In this document: one piece after another, positions 36,320 to 51,000 of the stretch
Layout: each line of letters begins with the position of its first letter
Numbering within the stretch: position 1 is the stretch's first letter
From: Trogon surrucura
Taxonomy: Eukaryota; Chordata; Aves; Trogoniformes; Trogonidae
Direction: 5' to 3'
DNA: 64,000 nucleotides
Assembly: GCA_020746105.1 (NCBI GenBank)
Contig: CM036618.1
Location: forward strand, 47,088,514 to 47,152,513
The notes under the pieces: model-generated
What the model was told of the DNA's origin: nothing
Seen by the model: only the letters and a program-made list of their open reading frames with translations
The model's database searches: none
Made by a program: the position numbers and the translations under genes

Positions 36320-36930
36320 CAAACCTAGTGAGACCCCATCTGCAGTCATGACAATATTTGCCTAGCAGTGAGAAGGTTGGATGAATCTTAATTTTAACCT
36401 TTCACAGCATGAGGACATATGTGGAGCAGGTTTCAGACTCTCAGCTCAGTCAGCACTTGCCAGTGGAAACCAGTATGACAACAGTAGGGCAACAAAGTTG
36501 GTGAAGGGTGTAGAGCAGTTCTTATGAAGAGTGGCTGAGAAAACTGGGATTGTTCAGCCTGGAGAAAAGGAGGATGATAGGACACCTGAACAACCTGAAC
36601 AATTACCTGAAAGGAGGTTGTAATAAGGTGGATGTTGGTCTCTTCTCTCATGTAACAAGTGATAATACAAGAGGAAATTGCCTCAAGTTGCACCAAAGGA
36701 GGTTTAGATTAGACATTAGGAAGAATTTATTTACTGGAAGAGTTATCAGGCATTGGAATGGGTTGCCCAGGGTAGTGGTAGAGTCCCCTTCACTGAATAT
36801 ATTTAAGAGCTGTGTAGACATAGTGCTTAGGGACGTGGTTTAGTCAAGGAGGTGTCAGTGTTAGGTTAATGGCTGAACTCAGTGATCTTAAAGGTCTTTT
36901 CCAGTCTAGGTGATTCTGTGATTCTGTAAC
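36320..36930 (+). mobile_element. CR1 LINE 3' part
   Basis: Clear CR1 from about 36480 ('agggcaacaaagttggtgaa') through 'gggattgttcagcctggaga', 'gaggtttagattagacatta', 'ggcattggaatgggttgccc' and 'gatcttaaaggtcttttcca' to two terminal 'gattctgt' units. The stretch 36320-36480 is a poorer match ('gtgagaccccatctgcagt'). A 97-codon open frame at 36550-36843 is a CR1 C-terminal remnant. It resembles the copy at 61.9-62.7 kb most closely ('ggttggtctcttc', 'cattggaa'). Confidence 0.9.
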
Positions 36931-39900
36931 TGTTCTGTGCACCTGAGCATGGTGAAATGCATATTTTTATGGGGGCTGTTGCTTTTTAATGAAAACAAAC
37001 AAAAATACTTTCCTTCAAACCCCTTAGCTGTATCCCTGGTCACATTATAAAGGAAACATGTTTTCTTCTTTACAGTTACACTGAGGTTTTGACTATGCTG
37101 CAAGTTCTTTTTCCCATGACTGATATAAGAAACACTGGCTTAGCGCAGGCTACAAATTCAAAATGGGAAGGCTTTTAATTTAAACCTGTAGAGAGGCTAG
37201 AAAGCTGTGCCAATTCAATCTTTTTAAGCTGCATTTTTGTGGCTGAAATGATAAATTCCAGTGTTCACCTAGGTCCTCCTTCTAGTGTGTGCACCTGATA
37301 TCTTTAGAGATGTGTTATTAAACAGCAGTTCCTATAGTACAAATATATTCTTCTAATTGTCCTGCATTTAGTTTTATCAATCTCCTTCTCCATACTTTTG
37401 TCTTTTATTTATTTATTTAATCTTGAGAGATCTGAAAGGAACGTGAGTTTTTCAACCTTGGTAAGTGTTCTATACATTTACATTTCTGCTATCAGAAGTG
37501 CTTGCATGACTGAGACCTTATACCTCTCTGCAGCTTTGGTCTGTGACAGCCAGCTCCTCTCAAGCAGAGGAGTAAAGTAAGAATCAGAGTTGCCCAGGAA
37601 TGCCAGTGAAATAAGGATAAAAGCCTGACTCAGAATGTAGTGATAATGCACTTGTCACTCAGAATGCAAGTCCATAACAGTCTGCTTTACTGATTTATAT
37701 TGAAGGAGGAAAAGTAAAAGTTGTATACATAAAATAATGTATATACAAATGTATAGAGTTTGTATTAACTGAGTGCTCCATGACGTACTTTTTTCTGCAC
37801 TGAAAATGTAGGGAGATCATTTCTCCTAATGGTGTTTACCTTCTAAACCATTGTTCTTTGAAACATCAACCTACCACTCCTACTTTAAGCTGATTTCTAA
37901 TGGAAGCAAATTAGGTCTATCTATCACGAACGACAATATGAGAACACTCATGTGACCTTACTAGTTAGAAGAAATAATCAAAAGCACTAGGCACCAGCAG
38001 TTATTTTAAAGCACTTAACAATGGGATCTTCAATCATAGGAAAAACACTGAAAGCATCTCCTGAATAATGAGAACAGGAAAAGTATCTCTGCATTAGAAA
38101 AGTTCAGTACTTGCAGTTACTGGCAGCTACCATCAAAGATAAAATGCAATCATTATCATAATTGCATTTCAAACTTGGTATTGATGTGAGATCTGTAAGT
38201 CTTAACAGTTAATACATTTTTAGATTTTTGTCTGCAGGAAACTGGAAGGCATTTCTTTTGAGTTCAGTGGATTTCTTCAAGCCCATGGTGAAAATATATT
38301 TTAAGAACAGTGAAAAAAACTCTGACAAGTAATACATGCTTGGATAGCTCTGCAGTCATTTAACTTTGCTGATGGATATTAACTTCCTTTATAAGTAATT
38401 CAGATTATATATAAATCTGGTAATGATAATTCATATCACTGCTCAGAGAAGGCAAATTATTTCAGTTCAGGAGCAAGTTTTTTTTAGACTACTTTAAATA
38501 CAAGTCTTTGGAATTCAGAACTATTTTAAAGAAATTATGCTGTAACTGAAATATTCAGAATAAATAGTTCTCACAGCTTTTCAGAATCTTCCTGGAAAAA
38601 TAAATCTTAACATCTCCATATCTTTATAAAACCTCAGATAAAATATAACATCTTTTTAATACTATAATGTTAAAATATCAAGTAAAAATTACAATATCTC
38701 AAGTTCCTTTCAGCTATATTGGTAACTTAGGTTGCAACAGTTACTTAGGTAAAACATTGAGTTTACCAACGATAAGTTTTAGTTCTTCAACATAACCACA
38801 TCTTTCCTTATAACTATCACTGTATTCAAATAGAATAGAATAAAATCAGAGAAGCAAGTATGGAGAACAAATATGGTCATTCAGCTACACAGTTATTTTA
38901 GAAAAATATGACAAATACTGAAGGACATGTGCCTGTTAAGGTTTAAAAGTATGTAACACATCTGTATATAGATTAAAAACTTACTGAAAAGCAAACTAAC
39001 TGCTTTTGCAGCTTTCATTGCCTTCTACAACTGTGTGTTTTCCTTAGACATAGTAATACCTGCCTCTTGGGGAAGACAAATCTATCGAGAAACTTTTCAC
39101 ATATCTGAAGATCTGTGTCAATTATACTCTCTTTCATTGGTTGAACAAATCTGGCTCTTTCACTGAGCCTGGTTGGCCATGTTTTCCAAACTTCTGTCAC
39201 TCTTGCTGTTCAATAAATTGTCCCCAGTGTGGTCTGTCCCCCTGCTGGCACAGAGTGGAGCAGAAGGGGGCCACTGCTGAAAATAGGAAAAAAAAAATAC
39301 GCACCGTGCAAAATAAATTATTTACAAGAATCTTAGGGAAACATTATTTCACCTCTAAAGCAATCCATGATTTTGTCAGTTCTACACATTTTGCTTAAAA
39401 AATAATTAAAAGTGAATTAGAGTTCTTTATTCTAAAATTAAATGCTCTGGTGCTGGCAATTAAGTGAGGTGTAGCTGTTCTGCTCTAACACAAAGAAATT
39501 TATGATTTCCAAATTATATTAAACTGAAAGTCCACTTACACCACAGAAAGGACAATCTATACACAAAGATTATCAGAAACAATCGGTTACAAACAGTTTC
39601 TTATGTGGACAAACTAAATTTTTTTGACTGTGATACTTAGTGTCAAATAATTGACTGACCTCTGATTGTCAGGAAAGAATGTAAGAAACCAATGACTGCT
39701 ACATTGTGAAGAATCCCTGGTCACTTTCCTTTGGAGATGAACACAAGTTCCTTTGGTCACTGGTGGGGACTGGTGAGGACACCAGCACTACAGTGAGGGT
39801 TGCTTCGTACTAAAGGAATTGTCCTACGACCAGTATAATTCAGTCCAGTTGAAAAGCAGAGACATTAACCTAATTCTTCCATCAGCCCAAAGACATCCAA

Positions 39901-42900
39901 CCCTCAGGAGAATCTAGTATGTGTTCCAGAGATGTTTTTTGTTTGCTTGCTACTGCAAAGCCAGTATGTAATGCAAGTGTCCTTGCAAATATGGGCAATT
40001 TACAGAGTTAAACTTGCCCTTGTGATCTCCTTCAAGTTGAGGGATGTTTGCATTTTCATCCCACAATACAGTTCATGGTGAAACTTTCCTTCTTTTCTTC
40101 CTCTCCTGTCCCTCAAATGCCACAGCAGTCGCCAGCAAAGTGTTTGAATGCTTTCATAGACACAGCAGCAATGAACCCCAGACCCTGCAGAAATGTCTTC
40201 TGCATTGAGTGTCTGACTTCAACAGTGTGTGGTTTTACTTCTAGTTCTGATTTAAAAGGAGAAAAGAGATTATTGGGACATTTTCTGGGGATTTTGAGCT
40301 TGCCAGTATATTAAACTTCCATCCTCAGTGAATAATTACAAGAGGCGGTATCTCCAGAAAGATAATCACAGGATTAGCTAGTTTTTTGGAGCTTCAGCCA
40401 TGGCTGGACTGGACCATGACCATGAGTTTAGACATGTCTAAACCGTATAGTTTCTCAGTATATTCAGAGTCACAAAGCAAGCGGTTCTAATAGTTCAAGT
40501 GGTGCCAACTTGCAAAAGCATTGATAAGGGAGGGTTTCCAGTACCCTGCAGTAAATTAATGTACTCTATGATACTATTTAATTAAACCAAAATTTGTGAC
40601 CTTCTCATAGTTAGGTATTAAAATAAGTTCAATGGTTTATGAACCACTAAACAAAGTTACAAAAATCAGGGAAGACAATTTATTATATCATTTGATACTT
40701 TATAATGTGATGAAGCTTTTAATCATTCTATTCTAATTTCAATTGCAAAGCTTAGTATAATTGTGGTAACAGAAACTACAACCAATTCGTTGCAGCCAGA
40801 GCATTGAACATGCTTCAGAAGATACACTTACCATTTTAGGGCACATAAAGTTAGACAGGCAAAATAACAACATAATTACCAAAAACTGCCTGATGTTTTT
40901 TCAATTATCTTAAAAAAATTGCAGATAAAAAGACCTGATTTTTGAACCACATGTACTATGCTATTCACTTAGAAAATGTGTGACAATGTGATGTTTTGTC
41001 CCATGTTGATGTGATTTATAGTGTAACTGAAAGTATTGGGGCTTTACATGGTCCAAGAAAAACTTGAATGTAAGAACAGATGTCACCAACAGAAATTACA
41101 AGCATACAGCATATTCATATAAGAGCTTCTTATGTAGATAATGTGAAGGGACATCATGATCCTTTTGTTTAGTATTTTGCAGAACAGAGAAGGAGGGGAG
41201 AAAGTTTAGGGGAATAGCTTCTCTCTTGTAATTGTGCAGACTTCTTTAAAGGTGTGCAGCAGCACAAAGCCAAATCTCCCTTTAATAGATCAGATGCAGA
41301 CATGGGATACTTTCACTTATTTTCCAGTGGTGCTTTATTGCATAAGTATCTTTGTTCATAGTGATGGGATGTTTTACCCTTTGTACAGTGGCATTAACTC
41401 AAACACTTGTTCAGCAAGAGGAAACCTGGGTTCTGAGCATATCTCAAGTTTAGCAAGTACAGGCCCACAGTGCCAGGAAATCGCACTAATTATTAATGTG
41501 CAGATATGTGAAGTGCTCGATGGGCTAGCACTGCTGTTCAGATTGAGTTGCTGGGTCACCAGGAAAGCTAGACGCATGGAGTAAGAATTGGGGGGAAAAG
41601 GACACCTGATTTTTGCCTTTTCTTTAGGGCTCTTAGACAAGGTAGAAGACACTTATTGTTTTACTCCACTCTTAGTAAGTTTTTCTAATTCTGTTGGGCT
41701 TTTAGATGAATGAACTTTTCAATGGAGGCTGTGGGACTCAAGTGAAATCTAGAATTCATAACTCTTTAACGCCAAGTGCAATGACCAACCTCAGGAGATA
41801 GTGACCAAAACGCTTAAGGGTCCAAGACAGAAGAGCCTAGAGGTTTCTCCTATAGAATATCATGGATACTAAGATGTAGGAGACATTGTTTTTACCTCAC
41901 TATCCACAGGTGGAGGTGCTGCGTCTGAGATTTACACTTCTGAAGTGAGTCTTCTAAAATGAAAGCTGTTGAGAAAGTCATGAGGTACATCACCATCCTC
42001 TGTTACTAAAACAGTTAAGCATGTTGTGAGTTAACCCTTAGATTTTATTTTAGAATGGATTCGTACCACTAGATAGCCTGAATCTCGTGTAGCTATAGCC
42101 GCTATAGTCTTTCGTGTAGAATTCATATACTGCCAATGGAAATAGGTGAATGCCTACAATACGTGGTCTGGATCACCTTTGACAGGTTCTTGACTTTTCT
42201 AAATGCATTGGCTTAGATTGCATCTTCTCCGAGGGATGGAAAGTGTAACCTAAACCTCCTTCATGTCTCCAATGAATGTATAAAGGCTAATGAACTCTAT
42301 CCCTGCCTTTTACCCCAGGGTTATGTATCTGAAATGTGGATTCATTCCTGTTGCAGAATATATGCTGTGTGTGGTAAGCATTTTGAATAGCCTGATTTTC
42401 TACTGTTGGGTCAAAAGGAAAGAGACTGTAAAAAAGAATAGAATTTATGATGTGGTTATTTGACAGCTCAGTCCAAACACTATTAAAACTCTTGAGGGTT
42501 TTTCCATCAACATATTTGGAGTTGGGCCACTAATGACTAGGAGGAATAGAATTTGGAACCTAAGCATGTTTAGTTGAATTTTATTTGAATCTAAGTAACA
42601 TTAGATGCAGATTAGTACTCGCTAGTATGTCTGGCTGCTGCAATAAGACTTTGTGCCAGTGGAATTTTTTTCTATCAGCTGGCCAGTGTACTAAAAGAAC
42701 AGAGCGCACAGAATATAAACATCAGTACCTAGTGGGTTAAAGACAGAGAAATGTGACAGATGTGTTTGGGGAGTATATATACACAGCAAACACTATGGAA
42801 TATCTTTTTATCTCTTCCATAAACTTGATCAAATCAAAACAAAAAAGAATCAATCTCTATATCTCATCCTCATTGAGAAAGTGCTCAATGTTCTTTAAAA

Positions 42901-44726
42901 GAAGCTAAACCTAGAGCTCCTCTTTGGATGAGGGAGTGTATGTTAAGGGATTCTCTTTATCCATTCCCATTTTACTAACCAAGCTCTTAACTGACTTTCT
43001 TTGTACATGCTGTCTGTGTTTAAGAAATCAGTTTTGATTGATCATTTGTTTATTTACTTTTTAATTAACATCATTAAATCTTTGCTGTTCTCTAGCAGTA
43101 AAAACAACAAAACCAGAAGAGTGACAATTTTTAACAATTACTTGGAACCTATCATGTCCCACATGTAATTATTATAAAAGCGTAAGACTGTATCTGAATG
43201 CTTTTTAAGGCTTGAATTTTGTACCAAATCAACAGAATCACTATGCCAAATACTCCAGTGGCATAAGGAAGGTAATTCTGAAAGACCACAGTGCTGTGAT
43301 TCTTACTTTTTTCTTTTTAAATACTTACATTTTTTTCCATCAAAATCAATTTGGTTTTTTTGTTTGCTTTGTTGTTTACTTGCTTTTCTGGAAGTCAAGT
43401 TTTCAGGGCTATTGTTTCTATAATAAGCAAATGATCTTAATCTTACCAGTAAGTTTAAGCTCAGTACGCAACCTAGCACCGATTGCAGAGTTCCAGAGAC
43501 TGATGAACACTTCACTACCTTATATTAGATTTTAGCAGCATGGGGATTAGTATGTTGATAGAATCTGGACAAAATTCATTCTGTTCCGAAGCAACGAAAA
43601 GCAATGAACAAAACAAATGAAGGCTATTCTGGGATGGAAACATTAAATTATACACAGAAAAGTTACTGAGTGTACAAGGTAGAAAAGAAACCACCACATC
43701 AGAAGTCTGTTCTAAAGAATATGGAAATCTCTCTGTCTTCACTGGCTTTTCAATAATCCTCCAAAGTGAAAGAGAGAAACAGCCTAGCTCAGGGACAAGC
43801 ACATACTGCTGTTGCATCAGCTATATGCTCAAGATAAAGCATGCTTGGGCCTAAGGAAAAGGAAAGGTATGCAAACAATCTGTGACAATCTGGTCACTGG
43901 AGTGTAGAGTATGACAATGCACCCAGATTTACTACAGTTGGCACGTAATTCATCCATTATACCCATTAGCTGATGAGCCTCCTGCCTACATTGCTGTAAA
44001 TTTGGATTACTTACAGGGGACTCCAGATGATTATAAAAGGTAATGTTCTCTCTAGTCACCTGAAAAAAAATAGGTTCCAGATTTTCTACTTAATCATTTT
44101 ACTACTTGGCAGTAAATGCTATTTTTGCTGTGCAGTCTATTGCAGAAACACCTAATTGATTCCCCACCATCAGTGTGTTACATCATACTCAGCAATAAAC
44201 AGCTTGATTCCAATCCAAACCAGCTTTTGTAGCCAGTATACCAGAAAAACTTCTGTGAAACCATCTGTGATTGTCAGATCTAATGGGTTAGAGGCATGCA
44301 CTGCTGAAGTGAGCAAGAGTCATCATAAGCAAAGGCTGGGAAACTTCACAACTGAATGTCAGTGTGGATAAATTCTTGCAGTTCTGGTAGCCCAGCAGGT
44401 GACTTTAAGCAACTGGTTGCTCATTCTCTGTATCTTTGCAGTGAACTTTGTCTACAGGGACCACTATTAACACAAGCTAATATTGATTTGTTAATATCAA
44501 GTGAAAAAAATTCCCCCTTGCGTCTGTGTGATTATATAGAAAAAATGCACAAGTAAAACAAAATTTGTGGCCCTGAAATTCATGAACTCTTCATGACATC
44601 TTCTGTGACATATACAGTCAAATTTTATGATGCCCTTCTGGCCACACCACGTTGGCTGCAGTTCAGAGTAAGAGTATCTAAATATATAGAAGTTGCGTGA
44701 CTAAGTCAGCTAATATTACATCTTTC
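36931..44726. other. Long unique AT-rich stretch, no supported gene
   Basis: About 7.8 kb without a recognised mobile element, RNA gene or exon. The longest open frames (116 codons at 41234-41584 plus, 107 codons at 43212-43535 plus) match no family and have shadows on the other strand. This repeat-poor interval could hold conserved non-coding elements, which only an alignment would show. Confidence 0.55.
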
Positions 44727-44753
44727 TTTTTTTTTTTTTTTTTTTTTTTCCAG
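44727..44753 (+). repeat. T23 tract followed by CCAG
   Basis: Twenty-three consecutive T residues (44727-44749) followed by CCAG. This reads like a polypyrimidine tract plus 3' splice-site AG. No convincing exon follows it, so it is recorded as a homopolymer run. Confidence 0.7.
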
Positions 44754-44886
44754 ATCTGAAATTGCCTTTGAAAATATTCCTCTAACAGGTTGTGTACTAT
44801 TACAAAGTACTACGTTAAACAACTTCCTTACTTTTGCATAGTCACATTTTCAAAGGTAAGAAATACCAGAACAAATTGTGCATGTA

Positions 44887-45058
44887 CTGGAACAGGCTGC
44901 CCAGGGAGGTTGTGGAGTCTCCTTCTCTGGAGACATTCAAGACTCGCCTGGACACGTTCCTGCGTAGCATTATCTAGACATTCCTGCTCTGGCAGGGGGA
45001 TTGGACTTGATGATCTTTCGAGATCCCTTCCAATCCCTAACGTTCTGTGATTCTGTGA
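44887..45058 (+). mobile_element. CR1 LINE 3' end
   Basis: A short 5'-truncated copy. It starts at 'actggaacaggctgcccagg' and runs through 'gagtctccttctctggagac', 'cgcctggacacgttcctgcg' and 'ctctggcagggggattggac' to two 'attctgtg' octamers. It is the same subfamily as the copies at 15.9 kb and 22.2 kb. Its truncation point is at nearly the same CR1 position as the 15.9 kb copy. Confidence 0.94.
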
Positions 45059-48000
45059 TACACCATAATGAATGCTACATGTGTTATGAATAGAGTAATC
45101 GTCATGATCACTTATATAATGGAACATGCATTATGAAGAGGTATGTTGTATTTTCTTTTCAGATGTATATTGTCAATAATACTTTTAGGAATCACTGAAT
45201 TTTGCTACCAGGTTAGGTGCAGAGGTGAGAACAGCGAGCTTGGGAAATGTCCTCTTCAATTCTCACAGGTGAGATTCAAGGGTAATGAGTAACTGTGAGA
45301 TGGCATCACCAATAAATTTTGGCTTTCTTGAATATGTATTAATACGGCATTGACCAAGGGTATATTCATGCTTAATACATGACTGAAACTATGACTGAAC
45401 TGGCATCGCAGAAAGATGGTGAGGTAACTCTGGTGACTGGTTGTTTCATAGGAAAAGTATAACTTGATCAGAATGACAGGTGAAAGAGAAGGAAATATTA
45501 AGGGTTCAAACACTTCGTCTGAGGTACACAATATTGACAGATTACAGCTGCTGAAGATATGAGTAAGAAGTACTTGAGGATCAAAAGCTAAGAGCAGTGT
45601 CAGCAACAGTGATGACAAATACAAGAACTTGTGATTCAGAGAAACTGGCAAGAGAGAGCATTGCATTTCAAGTACAAAGAATTAAGTAAACTCAGAGAAT
45701 GAGCAACAAGATCTGCTGAAACTACTGTAACTTTTAGCTTGATGTCTCCCAAGACTATTCCCAGAGAAAGCAGCAGTGCACCAACTGGACTTCCTGTTCT
45801 GAGAGCAGATGTATGGACTAACACTTTTCCTAAAATTTGCTCCTCAGTAAATAAAGTTCTTTTGAGGTACGCTGTCTTTATGGGCCTTATTACCAATGCA
45901 GTTTGCAAGCTACCCTCCTGCTTATACATCCCTGTGTGATCTTTGGATCCCATTTCTTTATCTTTCCTTTTTTATTTTTTTTTCAGTATTAGCAGCATAA
46001 CATTGCAAACATATGTCAGTTTGAGCCACTATAATCTGCATATTCTTTCCTAAGTAATGTCTTGTCAGCTTTCCCCCACCCCTCCATTTATATGTTTAGA
46101 TGATAATTATTGCCCATATGTGAGACTTGATGGAGCACAGGGAAAAAAATAAATGCTGAAAAGGGAGAACAAGAAACTTTCTTGGTAGAATGTCTAGAGA
46201 CAGAATTTTTCAAGCTTTGCTTCATGTTGTTACTGCAAAATGGAGGGGAATGCATCCATGAACACATGCTGGTAGTTTGAGACACAAGATGGTCAGCAAG
46301 GATGGCAACCACCCTCTTGGAGCTGTGAATATACAAGCAGATGTACATAAAAGGAAGAAGCCACTTCTGAATTTCTGGGTGAAAAATGAAGCCATTCTTG
46401 TGTGAGAATGGGATATACTCTAGGAAGATACACAGCAAGGGTTACATTGACCAGACCAGAATAAGCTACAGCCAATAGCTGACAAACGCTTTTGGGGACT
46501 TACTGTACTAGTACTCCAAGAACAATAACCCATTGGGTCACCATGCAACCATGCACCTACAAAACCTGTTTAGGCACAAGATAATGTGCCTATCATTTAA
46601 AAGTCTTACTGTTGGTCAATAAGACAGAACATAACTCAAGTGCATAATGTTTGACACTGCTTTTTGGCTGTTTTCAGACAACTAGATATCCAAAGGTGTC
46701 CTCAGTTACATGTGGTAGAACAGATGGATCAGGAAAGAATGTAGACAAGCTTTACTGGACAGGGAAAATCTAGATGCATGCCCTCAAAAACTTCTGGCCT
46801 GTATTCAGTTGAATGATCCCCTAAAGGTCCCTTGTGATTCAATCTCTGTCTGAAGAATCTCATTACAAATGGCTGCAGTGGTGGTAGATTAAAGCAGGTG
46901 AGATGGATTGAGACATGTACATGAGATGAATGGTCCTTTGAGGCTCTTTCATACCAGATTGTGCCTACTCTGTGCAAAACCCATGAGACTATGACCAGTC
47001 AGAACTAAGGTCAATCAGCATTAAGGTAGTACCTACTTTCTTCCTACATTGTTTTGTCCAAAAGAAATTATAGTGTTGTAGGGCGACAAATTTCACAATA
47101 TGATTTATCCTGTTTGTTCCTTCTGGGGTGTTCTACCAGTAGAAGAACATTGATCAGGAGTCTTTCTATATTTTAAGTGGAATTAGTTTTCATTCGCAGT
47201 CCAGCAGAGTGGTTGACAGAAAAGATTTCTATTTGCACTATGTCATTTTCTGACTGAAAAATTTAATTTGGGGGTCACTGGACAGTCCTCAAATAATAAC
47301 TCATGATTCTGGAATACAGGGAAGTAGGAATGGAGAATAAGTCTTATGGTAGAACATACCTGGAAATAATTTCTAAGACAGTCAGCAAAATGGGCAAATT
47401 TTCTAAGAACATTTGCCCAAATTCTAACTGAATGACATCACAGGGTTTTTTTTAATGCAATGTCTATTTTACATAAGATAGACAATCATTTATTTACTAC
47501 AGAAAGAACTGGAACTCAAATCTTCCTTCCTTCCAGTAGAACGTGCTCATCAGTCATATGTGAAACCAGTTTTCCTGCTATGACTTATTGCATGACTGGC
47601 AGAGACAACCTCCAGGTCCAACCTCTGGAGCCACATCTTTTCTTAGTACCCCAAAGGCTCACTATCAGGGTGCTTGCTACAATGTGCTGATACTCTTAGA
47701 TTAGACTTTTTACCGTCATCATACCTCACTTAAGACTTTCTTGTTGCTGTTTGAGCTTATAACTTCTATCCCACGAAAAAGAGAGCATGGAAGCATCCAC
47801 CCCAGCCACTAGCTGTTGTGTCATCTGCTCTGTGAGGAGTGTTTAAGGAACATGCACTGGCAGAATAGCCAGAAGTTCTTAGGTGGTGTTGGAAGACTCT
47901 TGTGCATATGAAGTTGTTGAGAAATAGGTTCTCTGTAAGCATTTAGTGGTGGAAACTGAGAAATCTATGTATTTTGGAACTCCCATTCCAGTTAATTGGT

Positions 48001-51000
48001 TCTGCTTAACACTACACGGACACAAGTAGCCAGAATCAGGATGTACAACCAGACACAAATCTCTAAAAAACATTACTATGTACTCTGCTTGGGCAGTAAA
48101 AATATAACAAAGTAACTTGCACTGCCTTAAGCCTGCATTTAAAACTCAAGCATATATTCTGATAAGGTTATTTTTATTATTTTAAAATTTTGTGTTAGGC
48201 AGGAATAAATTCTTAAAACCATTTATTTTTTTTTCATCAGAATTTTGAAAGTAATTACTGTATAGTGGAATGGCTATATGAAGAATCAAAATTATCCTGG
48301 GCCACATCTCGTTGAAGATGACCCTGGAGGTGCAGCATATATAAAATAATAGAAGAAGACAAAGTTAGAATAATATGACTACATGATATAATTACCAAAA
48401 AGATTTATATCAAGGATTTGTAACAAATCATATTTTGTTCACATTTATATCCATTAGATAAATGGATACAAATGAACTAATTCCTCCATTTCACACAGAA
48501 AAAAAAAAAAGAAAAAAAAAGAGATTTTATCATGATGGACATCTTGGCAATAATTTAAATCTCTAAAGAATATTCACAGAGTGCACTCTTAAAAATGTGA
48601 GCAGTATTAAATGAATTCCCAACTCCACCATTACAGAGATTAGGTCAGTGTTGTATTTTTACTGACAATTCCATTGTATTCTTTTGCTCCAAAGATTTTA
48701 TGAGTGAGGCTCCACTCTTGCCATGGTCTCACACAGAGGGATCTCACTGTAGGACCACAGCTGCAGTTCTTAACTTCCATTTCTCTTGTTTAAGTTGGTT
48801 TATCTGTTTAAAGAAATTTCATTTATGTGAGAACCGCAGGAAATCAGATATATATCAGCTGCCTCAAAAAGAGTCCTATTTTATTTTCTATCATTCTGCA
48901 AGGCTTGATTGATGACCAAAAATCTTGGAATTCCAGCTACCTGGGGAAAACAAGCACTCAGTGGAAGATATATAATAACGAGCAGCCAAAAATAAAGTGA
49001 CAGCAGTCACTGTAAAGCCTGATAACTGAATCTCTAGTGTCCAACATAAATACTGGTTTTAGGTGCTTTTTATGCATTTTACAGCAAGAGCCAGATGCTT
49101 GATATCTAGTACGTGATTTTATATAAATTAGTTCCTTACTTATCCAACTTTATGACATCAGTTCATCTTGAATTTATACTTTCCTTTAAGAGGTCACAAT
49201 TACAAAAAAGCTTGCAAACAAAAAATTGAGGCCTAGCCTTCCTGTTCCTGGCAGGTTTAAATGTATATCCTGTAAATATTTTGAAGCAGATACTTGCAGA
49301 TTTTATGAAACGCTGCAACCTTACTACTGTGTACTATGTCAAACTTACAGAATATGCCTATGTGACAACAAGTAACTAAATATTTCCATATGTGTATAAA
49401 GGTGTATCCGAGCAAGTCTCTCCAAAAAGCTATAACTTTAATTCCTCAGAACTGTGCAGTGTAGGCACCTGTTTGTTTCACCTAAGGAAATCCTGGTTAT
49501 ATTGGTCTCTTCAAGTGTACTTACGTTTCAAGACAAACCAAAAACCACGTACTGCAGATTGGAGCTGAGACAGCATTACAAGAATTTGGGCTTATATTGC
49601 ACTGAAGGCATGCCATGGCCTAGTTGTGCTCCCCTGTCCTGCTGCCATCCTCTGTCTGCAGTTAAAAAAAAAAAAAAAAAAAAAGGTAAAAAAGGAACTA
49701 ATGGACAATGTTTTTTATGCTAGGAAGAGCAGTCTTTTGTCCTGTGTGATCTGGGACTGTATGAAGGACGATGCCTTATGGCCTGTAGAGTAATAAGAGT
49801 TATCACATTGACAAGAAAATGTATTGGATCAGTAAAATCCCTACTTGAGTCAGTGAGAATTCTGCTGCTGACTTTATCGGGGCCGAGATGTCACCCGACA
49901 AATTGGACTCTTTCTGTCATTAAGTTCTAGGACACACCTACATGGAGAGCAGGGTTACAGTCCTGTGAGAATTTACTGTTCTGCCCCTTCATTTGGGTCA
50001 CAGAGATTTAAGAGTGAAGGATTTATTTTCTCCTGATAAAATAACAGTTTAGAATTGGTGCAACCAATAAGTAGGCTGTTTGAATAGGCACTGCACTTAA
50101 AATTAAGGGCCTTCTACAATATATTATAAATTCCTTATAATTGAAGGTGTCTTGAAAAAGAAAAAGCTACAGAAATTTGGCACTGGTATGAAACTTTAGG
50201 AGTCAGTAATTGCCAGAGGCTGTAAATTATCTTGAGATGTTGCACTCACCCACTCATAAACTTAGTGTAATGGCATCAATTTAAATTACAAAAAGAAGCT
50301 GAACATTAAAATGCCCAAATTTCATTGAGAGTGAGGAGACAATAAAGATAACTGTCATAGCTCATTAGTTTGCTTTAAACTCGGAGAAAAATACAGCAAA
50401 CAATAACAAGGAAGTTTTCTACCTGTAGTTTATTCACCTAGCCAATACTGTCCAGTGTTGCAATTGAAATACTAAAATAAAATTTAAACTATTTTATAAT
50501 TACAAGTAATTGCTCATGCAGAATCTTTACTTACTAACAACAAAAAGTATTAACATTTGTTAATACATTATTTATTAACATTTTCTTGCTATTAAAATGA
50601 ACATGCATAGCATAGAATCTTACCACAGCACTGCACTGACTAAATGTTGAGGGATTGTAACCATATCTCTGTTTCAAGGAAATAAACTTTTAGTTCCACC
50701 TAGAAATTTGAACAAGACGGAATTTGGGGTTTTCTGGATAACTCTTGAGGATTTTGGTTGTGTGGTTGTTTTAACAAGTCTGTAGAATATTTGCTAATGC
50801 CGGGTGTGTCCCCTGCAGTGGTGAGGTTCATTAGCCAGAAACAGAGATGTGGCATGGTAGATGTAGCACTTGCAGGTGGGTACGTGTATCTTGACAGGGA
50901 GCACTTATTCAAGGAATTCAATTGGCTCAAGATGTTTTAGACTTCATATCTGAATGCTCTGTGTACTGCATATCTGTTGCTTCCTATAGATACAGAAAGC

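Noticed and set aside
45256-45666. 136-codon minus-strand open frame
   Set aside because: Composition is Leu/Ser-rich like random translation, with no motif or homologue recognised.
46795-46840. CR1-tail-like string ('gatcccctaaaggtcccttg')
   Set aside because: Too short and diverged, with no octamer tail and no adjoining CR1 segments.
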